Of a DNA stretch of 36,482 bases, positions 17,629-26,959 are shown piece after piece. Every line of letters starts with the position of its first letter. The stretch's first letter is position 1. A program made the translations under genes and the position numbers. Location: NCBI RefSeq assembly GCF_019966495.1, contig NZ_JAIMIA010000048.1, forward strand, positions 1-36,482. Direction: 5' to 3'. The notes under the pieces are model-generated. The model searched no databases and was not told the origin of the DNA. It saw nothing but the letters and a program-made list of their open reading frames with translations. The stretch is from Tateyamaria pelophila (GTDB taxonomy: Bacteria; Pseudomonadota; Alphaproteobacteria; Rhodobacterales; Rhodobacteraceae).

Positions 17629-18666
17629 TCAGGTCCAGTCCAGCACAACCTTGCCCGAAGAGCCCGATTTCATCACCGCGAACCCGTCTTCAAAATCGTC
17701 CACGCCAAAGCGATGTGTGATCACCGCCGACACATCCAGCCCGTTTTCCAGCATCGCGATCATCTTGTACCAGGTCTCGAAAATCTCACGGCCATAGACC
17801 CCCTTGATGGTGATCGCCTTGAACACGATCCGCGACCAATCCACCGGCGATTTACCGGGTGGAATACCCAGCATCGCAATGCGCCCGCCCATTGTCATGG
17901 CCTCAACCATCTGATCCAAAGCCGCCTGATTGCCCGACATCTCGAGCCCCACGTCAAAGCCTTGACGCATCTTCAATCGCGCGATCACATCGGCAAGGTT
18001 TTCTTCGGTCACGTTCACGGGCACCACATCGGCCACCTTGGCCGCCAGCGCCAACCGATCCGGGTTCACATCGGTGATCACCACATGCCGCGCGCCGACG
18101 TGACGGGCCACTGCGGCCGCCATGATCCCAATCGGTCCAGCGCCAGTGATCAACACATCTTCTCCAATCAGATCAAAGCTCAAGGCGGTGTGCACTGCGT
18201 TCCCCAGTGGATCCAGAATGGCACCGATCTCGTCCGATATCTCATCCGGCAAGGGCACCACATTGAACGCAGGCAGCCGCAGATATTGCGCAAAGGCTCC
18301 CTGTTCATTCACGCCAATGCCGCGCGTCGCAGGGTCCAGATGAAACTTGCCCGCCCGGCTCTGTCGCGAAGTTTTGCCAATCAGATGCCCCTCGCCCGAA
18401 CAGCGTTGGCCGAGGGCCAGACCCTCGACATTCTTGCCAAGCTCCACGATCTCTCCGGCAAACTCATGGCCCGTGATCATCGGCACAGGCACCGTGTTCG
18501 CGGCCCATTCATCCCAGTTCCAGATGTGAATATCGGTGCCGCAAATCCCCGTCTTGTTGATGCGGATCAACACATCGTCCGGGCCGATCTCGGGCACGGG
18601 GGCCGTCTGCATCCACAGTCCCTCACGCGGATACGCTTTGACCAAAGCCTTCATTTCATTGTTCAC
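17629..18666 (-). CDS. tdh: L-threonine 3-dehydrogenase
   Basis: A 345-residue zinc-dependent medium-chain dehydrogenase oxidising L-threonine to 2-amino-3-ketobutyrate with NAD+. The catalytic zinc motif [15 protein letters not shown] and GHEFAGEI, and the Rossmann [13 protein letters not shown] are clear. The start is GTG at 18666, overlapping the kbl stop as GTGA, with GGGAG at a good distance; ATG at 18654 is an alternative. It is translationally coupled to kbl, whose product uses its unstable product. Confidence 0.95.
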   Translation of the reverse strand: MNNEMKALVKAYPREGLWMQTAPVPEIGPDDVLIRINKTGICGTDIHIWNWDEWAANTVPVPMITGHEFAGEIVELGKNVEGLALGQRCSGEGHLIGKTSRQSRAGKFHLDPATRGIGVNEQGAFAQYLRLPAFNVVPLPDEISDEIGAILDPLGNAVHTALSFDLIGEDVLITGAGPIGIMAAAVARHVGARHVVITDVNPDRLALAAKVADVVPVNVTEENLADVIARLKMRQGFDVGLEMSGNQAALDQMVEAMTMGGRIAMLGIPPGKSPVDWSRIVFKAITIKGVYGREIFETWYKMIAMLENGLDVSAVITHRFGVDDFEDGFAVMKSGSSGKVVLDWT

Positions 18667-19850
18667 TTTATTACTCCCAGCGCTTTGCCCACGCGCTCGA
18701 ACGCCGCCAGCCCCCGATCCAGATCATCGCGCGTCAAAGCCGCGTTCATCTGCGTGCGGATACGCGCCTGCCCGCGCGGAACAACCGGAAAAAAGAAGCC
18801 CGAGACATAGACGCCCTCCTCAAACAGGCGCGCCGCCATATCCTGCGCCACCTGCGCCGCGCCCAGCATCACCGGAATGATCGGATGCGACCCGGGCAGC
18901 AGATCAAAGCCCAGACGGTCCAAACCCGCCCGCCAATAGGCAGCGTTGTCAAAGAGCCGCGCCCGCAGCGCGTCGCCCTGTTCGACCAGCCGGATCGCTT
19001 CGATCCCCGCTGCCACAATCGCAGGCGGCAAGGAGTTGGAGAACAGATAAGGCCGCGCCCGTTGCCGCAACAGGTCGATCACAGGTTGCGGCCCCGCGAT
19101 ATATCCCCCGATGGAACCACCCAAAGCCTTGCCCAGCGTGCCCGTCAGAATATCGACCTCCACCCCCGCATGGGCGGGCGTTCCGGCCCCTTTGGGCCCC
19201 ATGAACCCCGTCGCGTGACAATCGTCGACCATCACCAGCGCATCATATTGTCGAGCCAGGTCAGTGATCTCCGGTAGTTTGGCCAGATAGCCGTCCATCG
19301 AAAACACGCCGTCCGTGGCGATCATGATATGTCTCGCGCCGTCCGCCTTGGCGGCGCGCAACTGCGTCTCAAGATCATCCATGTCAGAGTTTGCATAGCG
19401 AAAGCGTTTCGCCTTGCTCAACCGGATGCCGTCAATGATCGACGCGTGGTTCAGCGCATCCGAAATGATCGCATCCTCCGGTCCCAAAAGCGGCTCGAAA
19501 AGACCTCCGTTGGCATCGAAACAGGCCGCGAACAGGATCGCATCATCCTTGCCCAGAAATCGCGCCAGACGCTGTTCAAGCTGCCGGTGCAGATCCTGCG
19601 TGCCACAGATAAACCGCACAGAGGCCATGCCGAACCCCTTGTCATCCATGGCCTTCTTGGCAGCGGCAATCAGATCGGGATGATCCGCCAGCCCCAGATA
19701 ATTGTTGGCGCACAGATTAAGAACAGCCCTGCCATCCACCTCGATCTGCCCGCCTTGCGGGGACGTGATCAACCGCTCCCGCTTGGTCATGCCGTCGGCA
19801 TCAATCCGGGCCAGCGTCTCCGTCATATGGGTCAGGAAAGCGTGCGTCAT
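18663..19850 (-). CDS. kbl: 2-amino-3-ketobutyrate CoA ligase (glycine C-acetyltransferase)
   Basis: A 395-residue PLP enzyme cleaving 2-amino-3-ketobutyrate with CoA to glycine and acetyl-CoA. It carries [14 protein letters not shown], the [21 protein letters not shown] segment, [10 protein letters not shown] and the PLP-lysine [10 protein letters not shown]. The ATG at 19850 has AGGAG upstream. It is co-directional with the preceding XRE-cupin gene and coupled to tdh. Inverted repeats in its upstream gap suggest direct regulation. Confidence 0.96.
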   Translation of the reverse strand: MTHAFLTHMTETLARIDADGMTKRERLITSPQGGQIEVDGRAVLNLCANNYLGLADHPDLIAAAKKAMDDKGFGMASVRFICGTQDLHRQLEQRLARFLGKDDAILFAACFDANGGLFEPLLGPEDAIISDALNHASIIDGIRLSKAKRFRYANSDMDDLETQLRAAKADGARHIMIATDGVFSMDGYLAKLPEITDLARQYDALVMVDDCHATGFMGPKGAGTPAHAGVEVDILTGTLGKALGGSIGGYIAGPQPVIDLLRQRARPYLFSNSLPPAIVAAGIEAIRLVEQGDALRARLFDNAAYWRAGLDRLGFDLLPGSHPIIPVMLGAAQVAQDMAARLFEEGVYVSGFFFPVVPRGQARIRTQMNAALTRDDLDRGLAAFERVGKALGVIK

Positions 19851-19867
19851 GTTAGGACTCCTTTGTC

Positions 19868-19931
19868 GGAATGTCTAACATATCGGAGACGATTCCCAAA
19901 TAGAGGAATTCGTAATTACGGACAAAATTCC
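19868..19931 (-). promoter_or_regulatory. Stacked inverted repeats upstream of kbl
   Basis: Two GGAAT / ATTCC pairs occur in the 94-base gap: GGAATGTCT with AGACGATTCC (19868-19876 and 19887-19896, one-base bulge), and GGAATT with AATTCC (19905-19910 and 19926-19931) enclosing the palindrome CGTAATTACG (19911-19920). They lie 18-81 bases upstream of kbl and just past the XRE-cupin stop. They are candidate sites for that regulator. Confidence 0.4.
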
Positions 19932-19944
19932 GCTTTAAAGGATG

Positions 19945-20505
19945 TCAGGCATCCTGAACCACCAGAAAGGCCCGCGCCGGGCGCTCGGACGCGATACGAT
20001 GCGGCACATCGGCGGCATAGCGTGCGGTATCCCCCGCCCCGATCTCCTGACTTGATCCACCGCTCGTCACGGTCAACGCACCGGCAATCACGGTCAGGTG
20101 CTCGCGCGCGCCACGCCGGTGCGCTTGGCTGTCCAAAACGCCGTTTTGCGCAAAGCGCAGCTCATAGACCTCGTGCCGCCCTGCATCTTCGGGCGGGGAC
20201 AGGATACGAATGGTGCAGCCCGCGCCCCGGTTTTCGATGCTGGGCACGTCCGCGGCGCGCAGCACCTCGATCTGATCCGAAGGGTCATCTTCCAACAGCC
20301 CTGCAAAATCGACCTGCAAGGCACGCGTCAGGTTCCACAGCGTCGCGATTGTGGGCGAGGATTCCCCCCGCTCGATCTGGCTGACCATGGAGCGGCTGAC
20401 ACCGGACAGTTTGGCCACGGCATCGAGCGACAAGCCCTGCCCACGCCGCGCCTCTTTGAGGCGGGCAGGCAGAAGCGATAGGATAGCGTCGGTGTTTTCC
20501 GTCAT
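19945..20505 (-). CDS. XRE-family transcriptional regulator with C-terminal cupin domain
   Basis: A 186-residue regulator. The N-terminal HTH is LKEARRGQGLSLDAVAKLSG then VSRSMVSQIERGESSPTIATLW; the C-terminal half is a cupin (HEVYELRFAQNGVLDSQAHRRGAREHLTVIAGALTVTSG) that normally binds a small effector. Such proteins often control amino-acid or polyamine catabolism. The ATG at 20505 is chosen because homology starts there; the frame can extend to 20604 but that covers the thiolase ribosome binding site. Its position directly before kbl-tdh suggests it regulates threonine breakdown. Confidence 0.88.
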   Translation of the reverse strand: MTENTDAILSLLPARLKEARRGQGLSLDAVAKLSGVSRSMVSQIERGESSPTIATLWNLTRALQVDFAGLLEDDPSDQIEVLRAADVPSIENRGAGCTIRILSPPEDAGRHEVYELRFAQNGVLDSQAHRRGAREHLTVIAGALTVTSGGSSQEIGAGDTARYAADVPHRIASERPARAFLVVQDA

Positions 20506-20602
20506 GACGGACAATTGGCCGTGCCGTGACGTCCAAGTCAAGCCATAGGGCTGACAAGCGCGCGTCATCGCGTCATATCTGTGGCAACTCAAGGAGGACA
20601 TC

Positions 20603-21784
20603 ATGACTCAAGACATCGTAATTCTGGACGGCGCGCGCACCGCCATCGGCACATTCGGCGGCGCATTGGCCGGAACCACCCCCGTTGATCTGGGCACCGT
20701 CGCCGCCAAGGCAGCGCTGGAACGCTCAGGCGTCGAAGGTGGCCAGATCGGGCATGTCGCCTTTGGGCACGTGATCAACACAGAACCGCGCGACATGTAC
20801 CTGTCCCGTGTGGCGGCAATGCAGGCCGGTGTGCCTGACAGCGTACCCGCGATGAACGTGAACCGCCTGTGCGGGTCCGGCGTGCAGGCCATTGTGTCGG
20901 TGATCCAATCCCTGATGCTGGGCGATGCCGACTTTGGCCTTGCCGGCGGGGCCGAGAATATGTCGCGGTCGCCCTTCATCGTGCCCAGTCAGCGCTGGGG
21001 CGCCAAGATGGGCGACGTCAAGACGCTCGACATGATGCTGGGCGCGCTGAACTGTCCCTTTGGCACCGGTCACATGGGCGTCACCGCCGAGAATGTCGCC
21101 GCCGAACACCAGATCACGCGCGAAGCCCAGGATGCCTTTGCCATGCAAAGCCAGGAACGGGCGGCGGCTGCGATTGCAGACGGGCGCTTTGCGTCCCAGA
21201 TCGCCCCGGTCGAAGTAAAGGTGCGGCGCGATACCGTCGCCTTTGACGTGGACGAACACCCCAAAGCGACAAGCCTCGACGTGCTTGGCGGTCTGCGCCC
21301 TGTATTCCAGAAAGACGGGACCGTTACGGCAGGCAATGCGTCCGGCATCAATGACGGCGCAGGGGCGGTCGTTCTGGCCACGGCAGATGCCGCCGAAAAG
21401 GCGGGCCTCAAGCCCAAGGCGCGCATTCTGGGCTATGCCCATGCCGGCGTGCGCCCCCAAGTGATGGGCATCGGGCCGATCCCCGCCGTGCGCAACCTGC
21501 TGGAGCGGACCGGGCTTTCGGCGTCAGACTTCGATGTCGTGGAATCGAACGAGGCGTTTGCAGCGCAGGCTCTCGCCGTCTCCAACGATCTGGGGTTCGA
21601 TCCGGCACGGGTGAATCCCAATGGCGGGGCCATTGCCCTTGGCCACCCGGTTGGGGCCACTGGCGCGATCATCACCATCAAGGCGCTTTATGAACTGGAA
21701 CGTATCGGCGGATCCAAGGCATTGATCACCATGTGCATCGGCGGCGGTCAGGGCATCGCACTGGCGATCGAGCGGCTGCATTAA
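20603..21784 (+). CDS. Acetyl-CoA acetyltransferase (thiolase)
   Basis: A 393-residue thiolase II. The catalytic residues sit where expected: Cys90 in NRLCGSG, His348 in GHPVGATGA, Cys378 in MCIGGGQG. The length and spacing match biosynthetic acetoacetyl-CoA thiolases (PhaA/AtoB group), though a beta-ketothiolase (BktB-like) role cannot be excluded. The ATG at 20603 has a consensus AAGGAGG. It is divergent from the XRE-cupin gene. No phaB or other PHA gene is adjacent. Confidence 0.93.
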   Translation: MTQDIVILDGARTAIGTFGGALAGTTPVDLGTVAAKAALERSGVEGGQIGHVAFGHVINTEPRDMYLSRVAAMQAGVPDSVPAMNVNRLCGSGVQAIVSVIQSLMLGDADFGLAGGAENMSRSPFIVPSQRWGAKMGDVKTLDMMLGALNCPFGTGHMGVTAENVAAEHQITREAQDAFAMQSQERAAAAIADGRFASQIAPVEVKVRRDTVAFDVDEHPKATSLDVLGGLRPVFQKDGTVTAGNASGINDGAGAVVLATADAAEKAGLKPKARILGYAHAGVRPQVMGIGPIPAVRNLLERTGLSASDFDVVESNEAFAAQALAVSNDLGFDPARVNPNGGAIALGHPVGATGAIITIKALYELERIGGSKALITMCIGGGQGIALAIERLH

Positions 21785-21810
21785 AACGATCAAAGCGCTT
21801 ACGTATTGCG

Positions 21811-21843
21811 CCAAGGCCCGCTGCATATCGCGGCGGGCCTTGG
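21811..21843 (+). terminator. Hairpin after the thiolase gene
   Basis: CCAAGGCCCGC (21811-21821) pairs over 11 bases with GCGGGCCTTGG (21833-21843), loop of 11 bases, 27 bases past the thiolase stop. No T-run follows. The remaining 120 bases to the convergent ubiB stop show nothing else. Confidence 0.55.
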
Positions 21844-21964
21844 TCCGCCGCGCGTCCATGTGGGGCTTCTGCCTATCGGGCGGATCGGCGCGTTATCCGC
21901 GGCTTCAGGCTCTCCGACCGATTGTGCGACCTGCCGCAATATGTGATCCACGGCATGTATGCCT

Positions 21965-23497
21965 TCACAAAAGACCCTCGATCAGAACGGTCAGACCAGT
22001 TCCGACAACCACGCCCGCCGCCCCGGTGAGAACAACCCAGCGCCAGAACCCGCGCCGCTGCAACGCCTTCGGATTGCCCTGCGCGATCAGAGCGGCTTCG
22101 ACCAGCAGCGGCAAGCGCGGCCCGAACCGTGTCAGCACGCGAGCGGTCTTGTAAAGGTCGGTTATGACGGCCTTGGGACCGATGGATTTCTGGATATAGT
22201 CGGTGACAACCGGGGCCGCGACCTGCCAGATGTTGATGTTGGGATTGAGCGACCGCGCAACCCCTTCGACCACAACCATGGTCCGCTGCAGCAGGATCAG
22301 CTCGGTCCGGGTTTCCATTCCGAACCGTTCGGTCACCTCAAAGAGATAGCTCAGCAGGCGGCCCATCGAGATCTTGGACGCATCCATGCCAAAGATCGGC
22401 TCTCCCACGGCGCGCAACGCGCGGGCGAATTCATCGACATCCTTGTCGGCCGGCACATAGCCCGCCTCGAAATGCACCTCTGCCACCCGTTTGTAATCTT
22501 TGCGAATGAACCCGAACAGGATCTCGGCATAGACCCGCCGCGTATATTCATCGATATGGCCCATGATCCCGAAGTCGTAGGCGATGATGTCGCCATTCGG
22601 CGCAACCTTGAGGTTGCCCTGATGCATATCCGCATGGAAATACCCATCGCGCAGGGCATGCAACAGGAACAGCTTCAGCACCCGTTGGCTCAGATCAATG
22701 CGGTTGTGACCCGCTGCATCGATCGCCGCATTGTCCCCCATCGGCACGCCGTCCGCCCATTCCAGCGTCATCACCCGACGCGCGGAATACTCCCAGCGGA
22801 TCGACGGCAGGGTAAAGCCCGCGTCGTCCTTGGTGTTGGCCGCAAATTCGCCCGCCGCCGAAGATTCCAGACGCAAGTCGAGCTCGCCTTGCACCACCCC
22901 GTCAAAATGCTCGATCACTTCCATCGGGCGCAGGCGACGCGCCCCTGGCGCGAAAATCTCTACGATCCGAGCGGCGAGGTAAAAGGCATCGACATCCTTG
23001 GCAAACGCGCGCTCGATCCCAGGACGCAGCACCTTCACGGCGACATCTTCACCCGTCTCGGCCAGTTTGGCCTTGTGCACCTGCGCAATGGACGCCGCAG
23101 CAACAGGTTCGCTGAATTCCGAAAATATCGTGTCGGTGGGCTGGCCCAGCTCCTTTTCCACTTCGGCCTTGGCCTGCTCGACGGGGAACGGTGGCAGCTT
23201 GTCCTGCAACACGCGCAGCTGCACGGCCAACTCGTCTCCCACCACGTCGGGCCTCGTCGACAGCACCTGACCAAACTTGATGTAAGCGGGCCCAAGGGCC
23301 GTCAGCGCCCGGGTCGCAGGCGGCATCGACGGATCGCCACTATAGCCCAAAAACCGGAACGGCTTGCCCAGCGCCTTGGCCACAAACCGCAGCGCAGGCG
23401 GGGCATCAAACGCATCCAGAACGACATTCATCGCCCCCGTACGCTCAAGCGTCGCGCCTGTTCGGATCAGCCGAATAATATTGTGTGGGCCACGCAT
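21965..23497 (-). CDS. ubiB: UbiB atypical kinase for ubiquinone synthesis
   Basis: A 510-residue ABC1/ADCK-family protein needed for aerobic ubiquinone biosynthesis. It has the KxGQ-type motif YIKFGQVLSTRPD, the Ala-rich loop AAASIAQVHKA, DVAVKVLRPG, the catalytic-loop-like HADMHQGNLKV and YDFGIMG, and a C-terminal hydrophobic segment (FWRWVVLTGAAGVVVGTGLTV) that anchors it in the inner membrane. The ATG at 23497 follows the ubiE stop by one base, so the pair is co-translated. Confidence 0.95.
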   Translation of the reverse strand: MRGPHNIIRLIRTGATLERTGAMNVVLDAFDAPPALRFVAKALGKPFRFLGYSGDPSMPPATRALTALGPAYIKFGQVLSTRPDVVGDELAVQLRVLQDKLPPFPVEQAKAEVEKELGQPTDTIFSEFSEPVAAASIAQVHKAKLAETGEDVAVKVLRPGIERAFAKDVDAFYLAARIVEIFAPGARRLRPMEVIEHFDGVVQGELDLRLESSAAGEFAANTKDDAGFTLPSIRWEYSARRVMTLEWADGVPMGDNAAIDAAGHNRIDLSQRVLKLFLLHALRDGYFHADMHQGNLKVAPNGDIIAYDFGIMGHIDEYTRRVYAEILFGFIRKDYKRVAEVHFEAGYVPADKDVDEFARALRAVGEPIFGMDASKISMGRLLSYLFEVTERFGMETRTELILLQRTMVVVEGVARSLNPNINIWQVAAPVVTDYIQKSIGPKAVITDLYKTARVLTRFGPRLPLLVEAALIAQGNPKALQRRGFWRWVVLTGAAGVVVGTGLTVLIEGLL

Positions 23498-23498
23498 G

Positions 23499-24245
23499 CT
23501 AGATTTTCCAACCCGAATGCAGGGCCGCGATACCCATCGACAGGTTCCGGTATTTCGCGTTCTCGAAACCAGCATCTTTTACCATGGTCAGAAACGTCTC
23601 CTGGTCCGGGAAATTGCGGATCGATTCGACGAGATACTGATAGCTGTCACGGTCACCGGCGATCATCTGCCCCATGCGCGGGATCACGTTGAAGCTGTAG
23701 AGATCATAGAGCTTTTGCATGCCATCCACGGGCAATTGGCTGAACTCCAGCACCATCAAACGGCCCCCGGGTTTCAAAACGCGGTACGCCTCGGCCAGCG
23801 CCTCTTGAGGCCGGGTCACGTTCCGAATGCCAAAGCTGATCGTGTAGACATCGAAGCTGTTGTCCGCAAAAGGTAGGGCCATCGCGTCACCCACCACCCA
23901 ATCCAGGCTGTCCTGCATCTTGTCGGCTTCGGCCCGCTTGCGACCCTCGACCAGCATCGGCTCGGTCAGATCCAGCACCGTGGCGTGGCCATACCCCGCC
24001 CGTTTGAGAAACTTGAAGGAGATATCGCCCGTCCCGCCCGCCACATCCAGCAGGTTTTGACCGGGTCGCGGGGCCAGCCAATCCATCATCGCCTCTTTCC
24101 AGATGCGGTGGATGCCCATGCTCATCACATCGTTCATGATGTCGTATTTGGAGGCAACCGAATTGAAAACGCCTTGTACGCGGCCAGCCTTTTCCCCTTC
24201 CGGTACGGTTTCAAAGCCGAAATGCGTTGTCTTATCGTCAGTCAT
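23499..24245 (-). CDS. ubiE: UbiE C-methyltransferase (ubiquinone/menaquinone)
   Basis: A 248-residue SAM-dependent methyltransferase for the C-methylation step of ubiquinone synthesis. Motifs: [25 protein letters not shown]-binding [29 protein letters not shown] and the family signature [26 protein letters not shown]. The ATG at 24245 is divergent from mutM, 87 bases away. It is first of the ubiE-ubiB pair, a common alphaproteobacterial order beside mutM. Confidence 0.96.
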   Translation of the reverse strand: MTDDKTTHFGFETVPEGEKAGRVQGVFNSVASKYDIMNDVMSMGIHRIWKEAMMDWLAPRPGQNLLDVAGGTGDISFKFLKRAGYGHATVLDLTEPMLVEGRKRAEADKMQDSLDWVVGDAMALPFADNSFDVYTISFGIRNVTRPQEALAEAYRVLKPGGRLMVLEFSQLPVDGMQKLYDLYSFNVIPRMGQMIAGDRDSYQYLVESIRNFPDQETFLTMVKDAGFENAKYRNLSMGIAALHSGWKI

Positions 24246-24332
24246 GGGATGTGTCTTCCTGCTCCGTCAAACCTTGTTATAGAGCGCATGCGGGCATACA
24301 CAACGGAGCCCTTTTGCCGCAGGAGGTACGAT

Positions 24333-25184
24333 ATGCCCGAACTGCCCGAAGTTGAAACCGTCCGCCGGGGGCTGACCCCTGCGATGGAGGGGGTCGTGAT
24401 TGGCCGGGCGGAAGTGAACCGGCCCGACCTGCGCTGGCCCTTTCCGCCCGCCATGGCCGCGCGACTGACGGGACAAACGGTGCTGCGTCTGCGGCGGCGG
24501 TCAAAATACATACTGGCGGATCTCGGCTCCGGCGAAACCCTTCTGATCCATCTTGGCATGTCCGGGCGCATGCTGGTGTCGGGCGACCCTCTGGGGCAAT
24601 TCGTGCACGACCACCCGGCGGCTGAAAAACATGACCATGTCGTGCTGCACATGGCCAATGGCGCACGAATCACGTTCAACGATCCCCGCCGTTTCGGTGC
24701 GATGGACCTGATGGAGACAGCGACGGCGGATCAACACAAACTGCTCAGCGTGCTTGGTCCCGAACCGCTGGGCAATGATTTCCACGAAAATCATCTGATC
24801 CAGGCCTTTGAGGGCAAGAACACGCCTGTCAAATCGGCCTTACTGGATCAGAGAATCGTCGCGGGATTGGGCAATATCTATGTCTGCGAGGCGTTATTTC
24901 GTGCAAAGATCGCCCCGACACGCAAGGCGGGCCGGATCGCCAAAGCCCGCGTGGCAACTCTTGTGCCGATCATCCGAAGCGTGCTGAAAGAGGCAATCGA
25001 GGCAGGCGGCTCTTCCTTGCGCGATTTCCGCCAAGCCGATGGAGAGCTTGGATATTTCCAACACAGCTTCGATGTGTACGGGCGCGAGGCAGAACTCTGC
25101 AAAACGCCCGATTGCGGGGCGCAGATCGCGCGCATCGTGCAGTCGGGACGCTCCTCCTTCTATTGCAAGAGCTGTCAATCATAG
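24333..25184 (+). CDS. mutM: Formamidopyrimidine-DNA glycosylase
   Basis: A 283-residue base-excision repair enzyme removing 8-oxoguanine and formamidopyrimidines. After Met removal the N-terminal Pro and Glu of [13 protein letters not shown] are the catalytic residues; [20 protein letters not shown] and the helix-two-turn-helix [14 protein letters not shown] follow, then the zinc finger C-x4-C ... FYCKSCQ. The start at 24333 is fixed by that N-terminus and by AGGAGG upstream; the longer frame to 23985 is not real. Confidence 0.97.
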   Translation: MPELPEVETVRRGLTPAMEGVVIGRAEVNRPDLRWPFPPAMAARLTGQTVLRLRRRSKYILADLGSGETLLIHLGMSGRMLVSGDPLGQFVHDHPAAEKHDHVVLHMANGARITFNDPRRFGAMDLMETATADQHKLLSVLGPEPLGNDFHENHLIQAFEGKNTPVKSALLDQRIVAGLGNIYVCEALFRAKIAPTRKAGRIAKARVATLVPIIRSVLKEAIEAGGSSLRDFRQADGELGYFQHSFDVYGREAELCKTPDCGAQIARIVQSGRSSFYCKSCQS

Positions 25185-25247
25185 CTTGAAACGACGCACC
25201 TCCGTGGTAATGCTCCGAATTCAACGGCAACAGATGAAAGCAACCCC

Positions 25248-26024
25248 ATGGCCTATGAGACGATCATCGTCGACGTAGAAGACCACATCGCAACGGTGAC
25301 ACTGAACCGGCCCGATGCCCTGAATGCCATCAACAGCGAACTGATGACAGAACTGGCCGACGCCATGAGCGCGGCCCAATCCAACGATAAAGTCCGGTGC
25401 ATCGTGCTGACCGGCTCCGAAAAGGCGTTCGCCGCCGGGGCCGACATCGCGATGATGAAAGACAAGACCTATGTGGAGGTGTTTACAGACGACCTCTTTG
25501 GCCCCGAAATTGACGCCGTTTCACGGGTGCGCAAACCTGTGATCGCCGCAGTGTCCGGCTACGCGCTGGGGGGCGGGTGCGAATTGGCCATGATGTGCGA
25601 TTTCATCATCGCGTCCGAAAGCGCCAAATTCGGCCAGCCCGAAATCAACCTCGGCGTGATGGCAGGCATTGGCGGCACGCAACGGCTGACACGAGCGGTT
25701 GGCAAGGCCAAGGCGATGGATATGAACCTGACAGGCCGGTTCATGGACGCCAAGGAAGCCGAAGCCGCCGGGCTGGTCAGCCGCGTCGTGCCCACCAAAA
25801 AACTGATGGAAGAAGCCATGGGCGCCGCTGAAAAGATCGCCGAAAAGTCGATGATTTCCGTCATGGCCGTCAAAGAGGCCGTGAACCGGTCCTTCGAAGT
25901 CCCGCTGCGCGAAGGGCTCCTGTTCGAGCGGCGTGTCTTTCACTCCCTCTTTGCGACCGAGGACCAGAAAGAAGGCATGGCCGCCTTCCTCGAAAAACGA
26001 CAAGCGCAGTTTCGCGACAAGTAA
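25248..26024 (+). CDS. Enoyl-CoA hydratase (crotonase family)
   Basis: A 258-residue crotonase hydrating trans-2-enoyl-CoA in fatty-acid breakdown. The oxyanion-hole AAGADIAMM and both catalytic glutamates are present, Glu112 in GGGCELAMM and Glu132 in FGQPEINLG, spaced 20 apart as in the mitochondrial enzyme, so it should be a true hydratase. The ribosome binding site is weak (GATGAAAG). It follows mutM by 63 bases in the same direction. Confidence 0.92.
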   Translation: MAYETIIVDVEDHIATVTLNRPDALNAINSELMTELADAMSAAQSNDKVRCIVLTGSEKAFAAGADIAMMKDKTYVEVFTDDLFGPEIDAVSRVRKPVIAAVSGYALGGGCELAMMCDFIIASESAKFGQPEINLGVMAGIGGTQRLTRAVGKAKAMDMNLTGRFMDAKEAEAAGLVSRVVPTKKLMEEAMGAAEKIAEKSMISVMAVKEAVNRSFEVPLREGLLFERRVFHSLFATEDQKEGMAAFLEKRQAQFRDK

Positions 26025-26044
26025 CCGCGCAAAAGGGCTCCCCT

Positions 26045-26104
26045 GCTTCATCTTGCCCGATAAACTCCGGGGGAGGCGCGGATGCGCCGGGGGCAGAGCC
26101 CCCG
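26045..26104 (-). repeat. Dispersed roseobacter-type intergenic element, copy D (degenerate)
   Basis: On the minus strand it reads GGGGGCTCTGCCCCC, a GC-rich middle, CTCCCCCGGAGTTTATC and GGGCAAGATGAAG, matching copy A in order and in several blocks. Here no minus-strand gene ends nearby: the preceding gene is on the plus strand. So the element is not simply a terminator of a flanking gene. Confidence 0.5.
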
Positions 26105-26131
26105 CCTAACCCCGGTAAATGCGCGCCCGCC

Positions 26132-26160
26132 TTGACTCGCTGCGCGCACAAGCCTAAGGG
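26132..26160 (+). promoter_or_regulatory. Candidate rpsT promoter
   Basis: TTGACT at 26132-26137 and TAAGGG at 26155-26160 are 17 bases apart, 46 bases before the rpsT ATG. The -35 is good, the -10 weak. Confidence 0.35.
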
Positions 26161-26205
26161 AGCGGCTTCTGAAACTACCGCACCAATAGATTGGGACGAG
26201 ATAAC

Positions 26206-26469
26206 ATGGCAAATTCGCCTCAGGCCAAGAAGCGGGCCCGTCAAAACGAAAAACGCTTCGCAGTGAACAAAGCGCGTCGCTCGCGTATCCGCACGTATCT
26301 TCGCAAAGTCGAAGAAGCGATCGAATCGGGGGACAAAGCTGCTGCAGAGATCGCACTCAAAGCTGCACAACCCGAGTTGATGCGCGGTGTGACCAAGGGT
26401 GTCTACCACAAGAACACAGTCGCCCGTAAAATGTCTAGGTTGTCTTCGAGAGTTAAAACTCTCGCATAA
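26206..26469 (+). CDS. rpsT: 30S ribosomal protein S20
   Basis: An 87-residue, strongly basic helical protein that binds 16S rRNA early in 30S assembly. It begins [17 protein letters not shown] and contains the typical [19 protein letters not shown] and [21 protein letters not shown] segments. The ATG at 26206 is preferred over 26191 because S20 proteins start MAN. It is followed by a good intrinsic terminator and then by the dnaA upstream region. Confidence 0.97.
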   Translation: MANSPQAKKRARQNEKRFAVNKARRSRIRTYLRKVEEAIESGDKAAAEIALKAAQPELMRGVTKGVYHKNTVARKMSRLSSRVKTLA

Positions 26470-26493
26470 CGTGTAGACATTATTGAATAAAAG

Positions 26494-26524
26494 GCGTCGC
26501 AGTTTTGCGGCGCTTTTTTTATTT
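26494..26524 (+). terminator. Intrinsic terminator of rpsT
   Basis: An 8-base stem GCGTCGCA (26494-26501) / TGCGGCGC (26506-26513) with loop GTTT and one G-U pair is followed directly by seven T, an A and four more T. It lies 25 bases after the rpsT stop. Confidence 0.9.
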
Positions 26525-26959
26525 TGCCCATGAAAACAAGGGAGGTTGCGATTCTTATCATGTCAAGTTTGAAGTTCTATGGACGGCCCGCAGACGAAAT
26601 TGGTACCCACTACGGAGCGACTCGTATTCGCCTTGGGGGGACAGGCCACGCGCAACCGCAGTTTCAATTGCGGAGCAGCTTGGAACAGGACTGACACGCA
26701 AAGTTGGTTCTGGATTTGGGGCGGAATTTTTCTGCTGCCCGAACCTGTCATACAGTTTGGTATGCGGAACGGCATTCTTCAACGGGAGCGGGTTATACGC
26801 TCGTTGCTGCATGCCAGATCTGTGAGCAAATTTCGATCCGGACCCGCCCAACGCAGGCAGCGGGGCAGTTCCGGTTCGCCCAAAGCTGATCGGATCGCCA
26901 TTTTTCAGCGCGCAAGGGCCGCTGGAACACAGGATGACTGAAGGGACGGTAGGAAAATT
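26525..26959. other. Non-coding gap upstream of dnaA
   Basis: 435 bases between the rpsT terminator and dnaA. I see no convincing gene: the open frames here lack codon character and ribosome binding sites. I looked for DnaA boxes (TTATCCACA and near variants) on both strands and found none. Small inverted repeats exist, such as GAGCG-N7-CGCTC near 26790. It presumably holds the dnaA promoter and a leader. Confidence 0.6.

Noticed and set aside
21965-23692. A 577-codon open plus-strand frame across ubiB
   Set aside because: Antisense to ubiB and ubiE; rich in His, Gln and Arg as is typical for shadow frames.
26525-26959. Chromosomal origin of replication upstream of dnaA
   Set aside because: No DnaA boxes or AT-rich unwinding stretch found; location next to dnaA alone is not enough in alphaproteobacteria.
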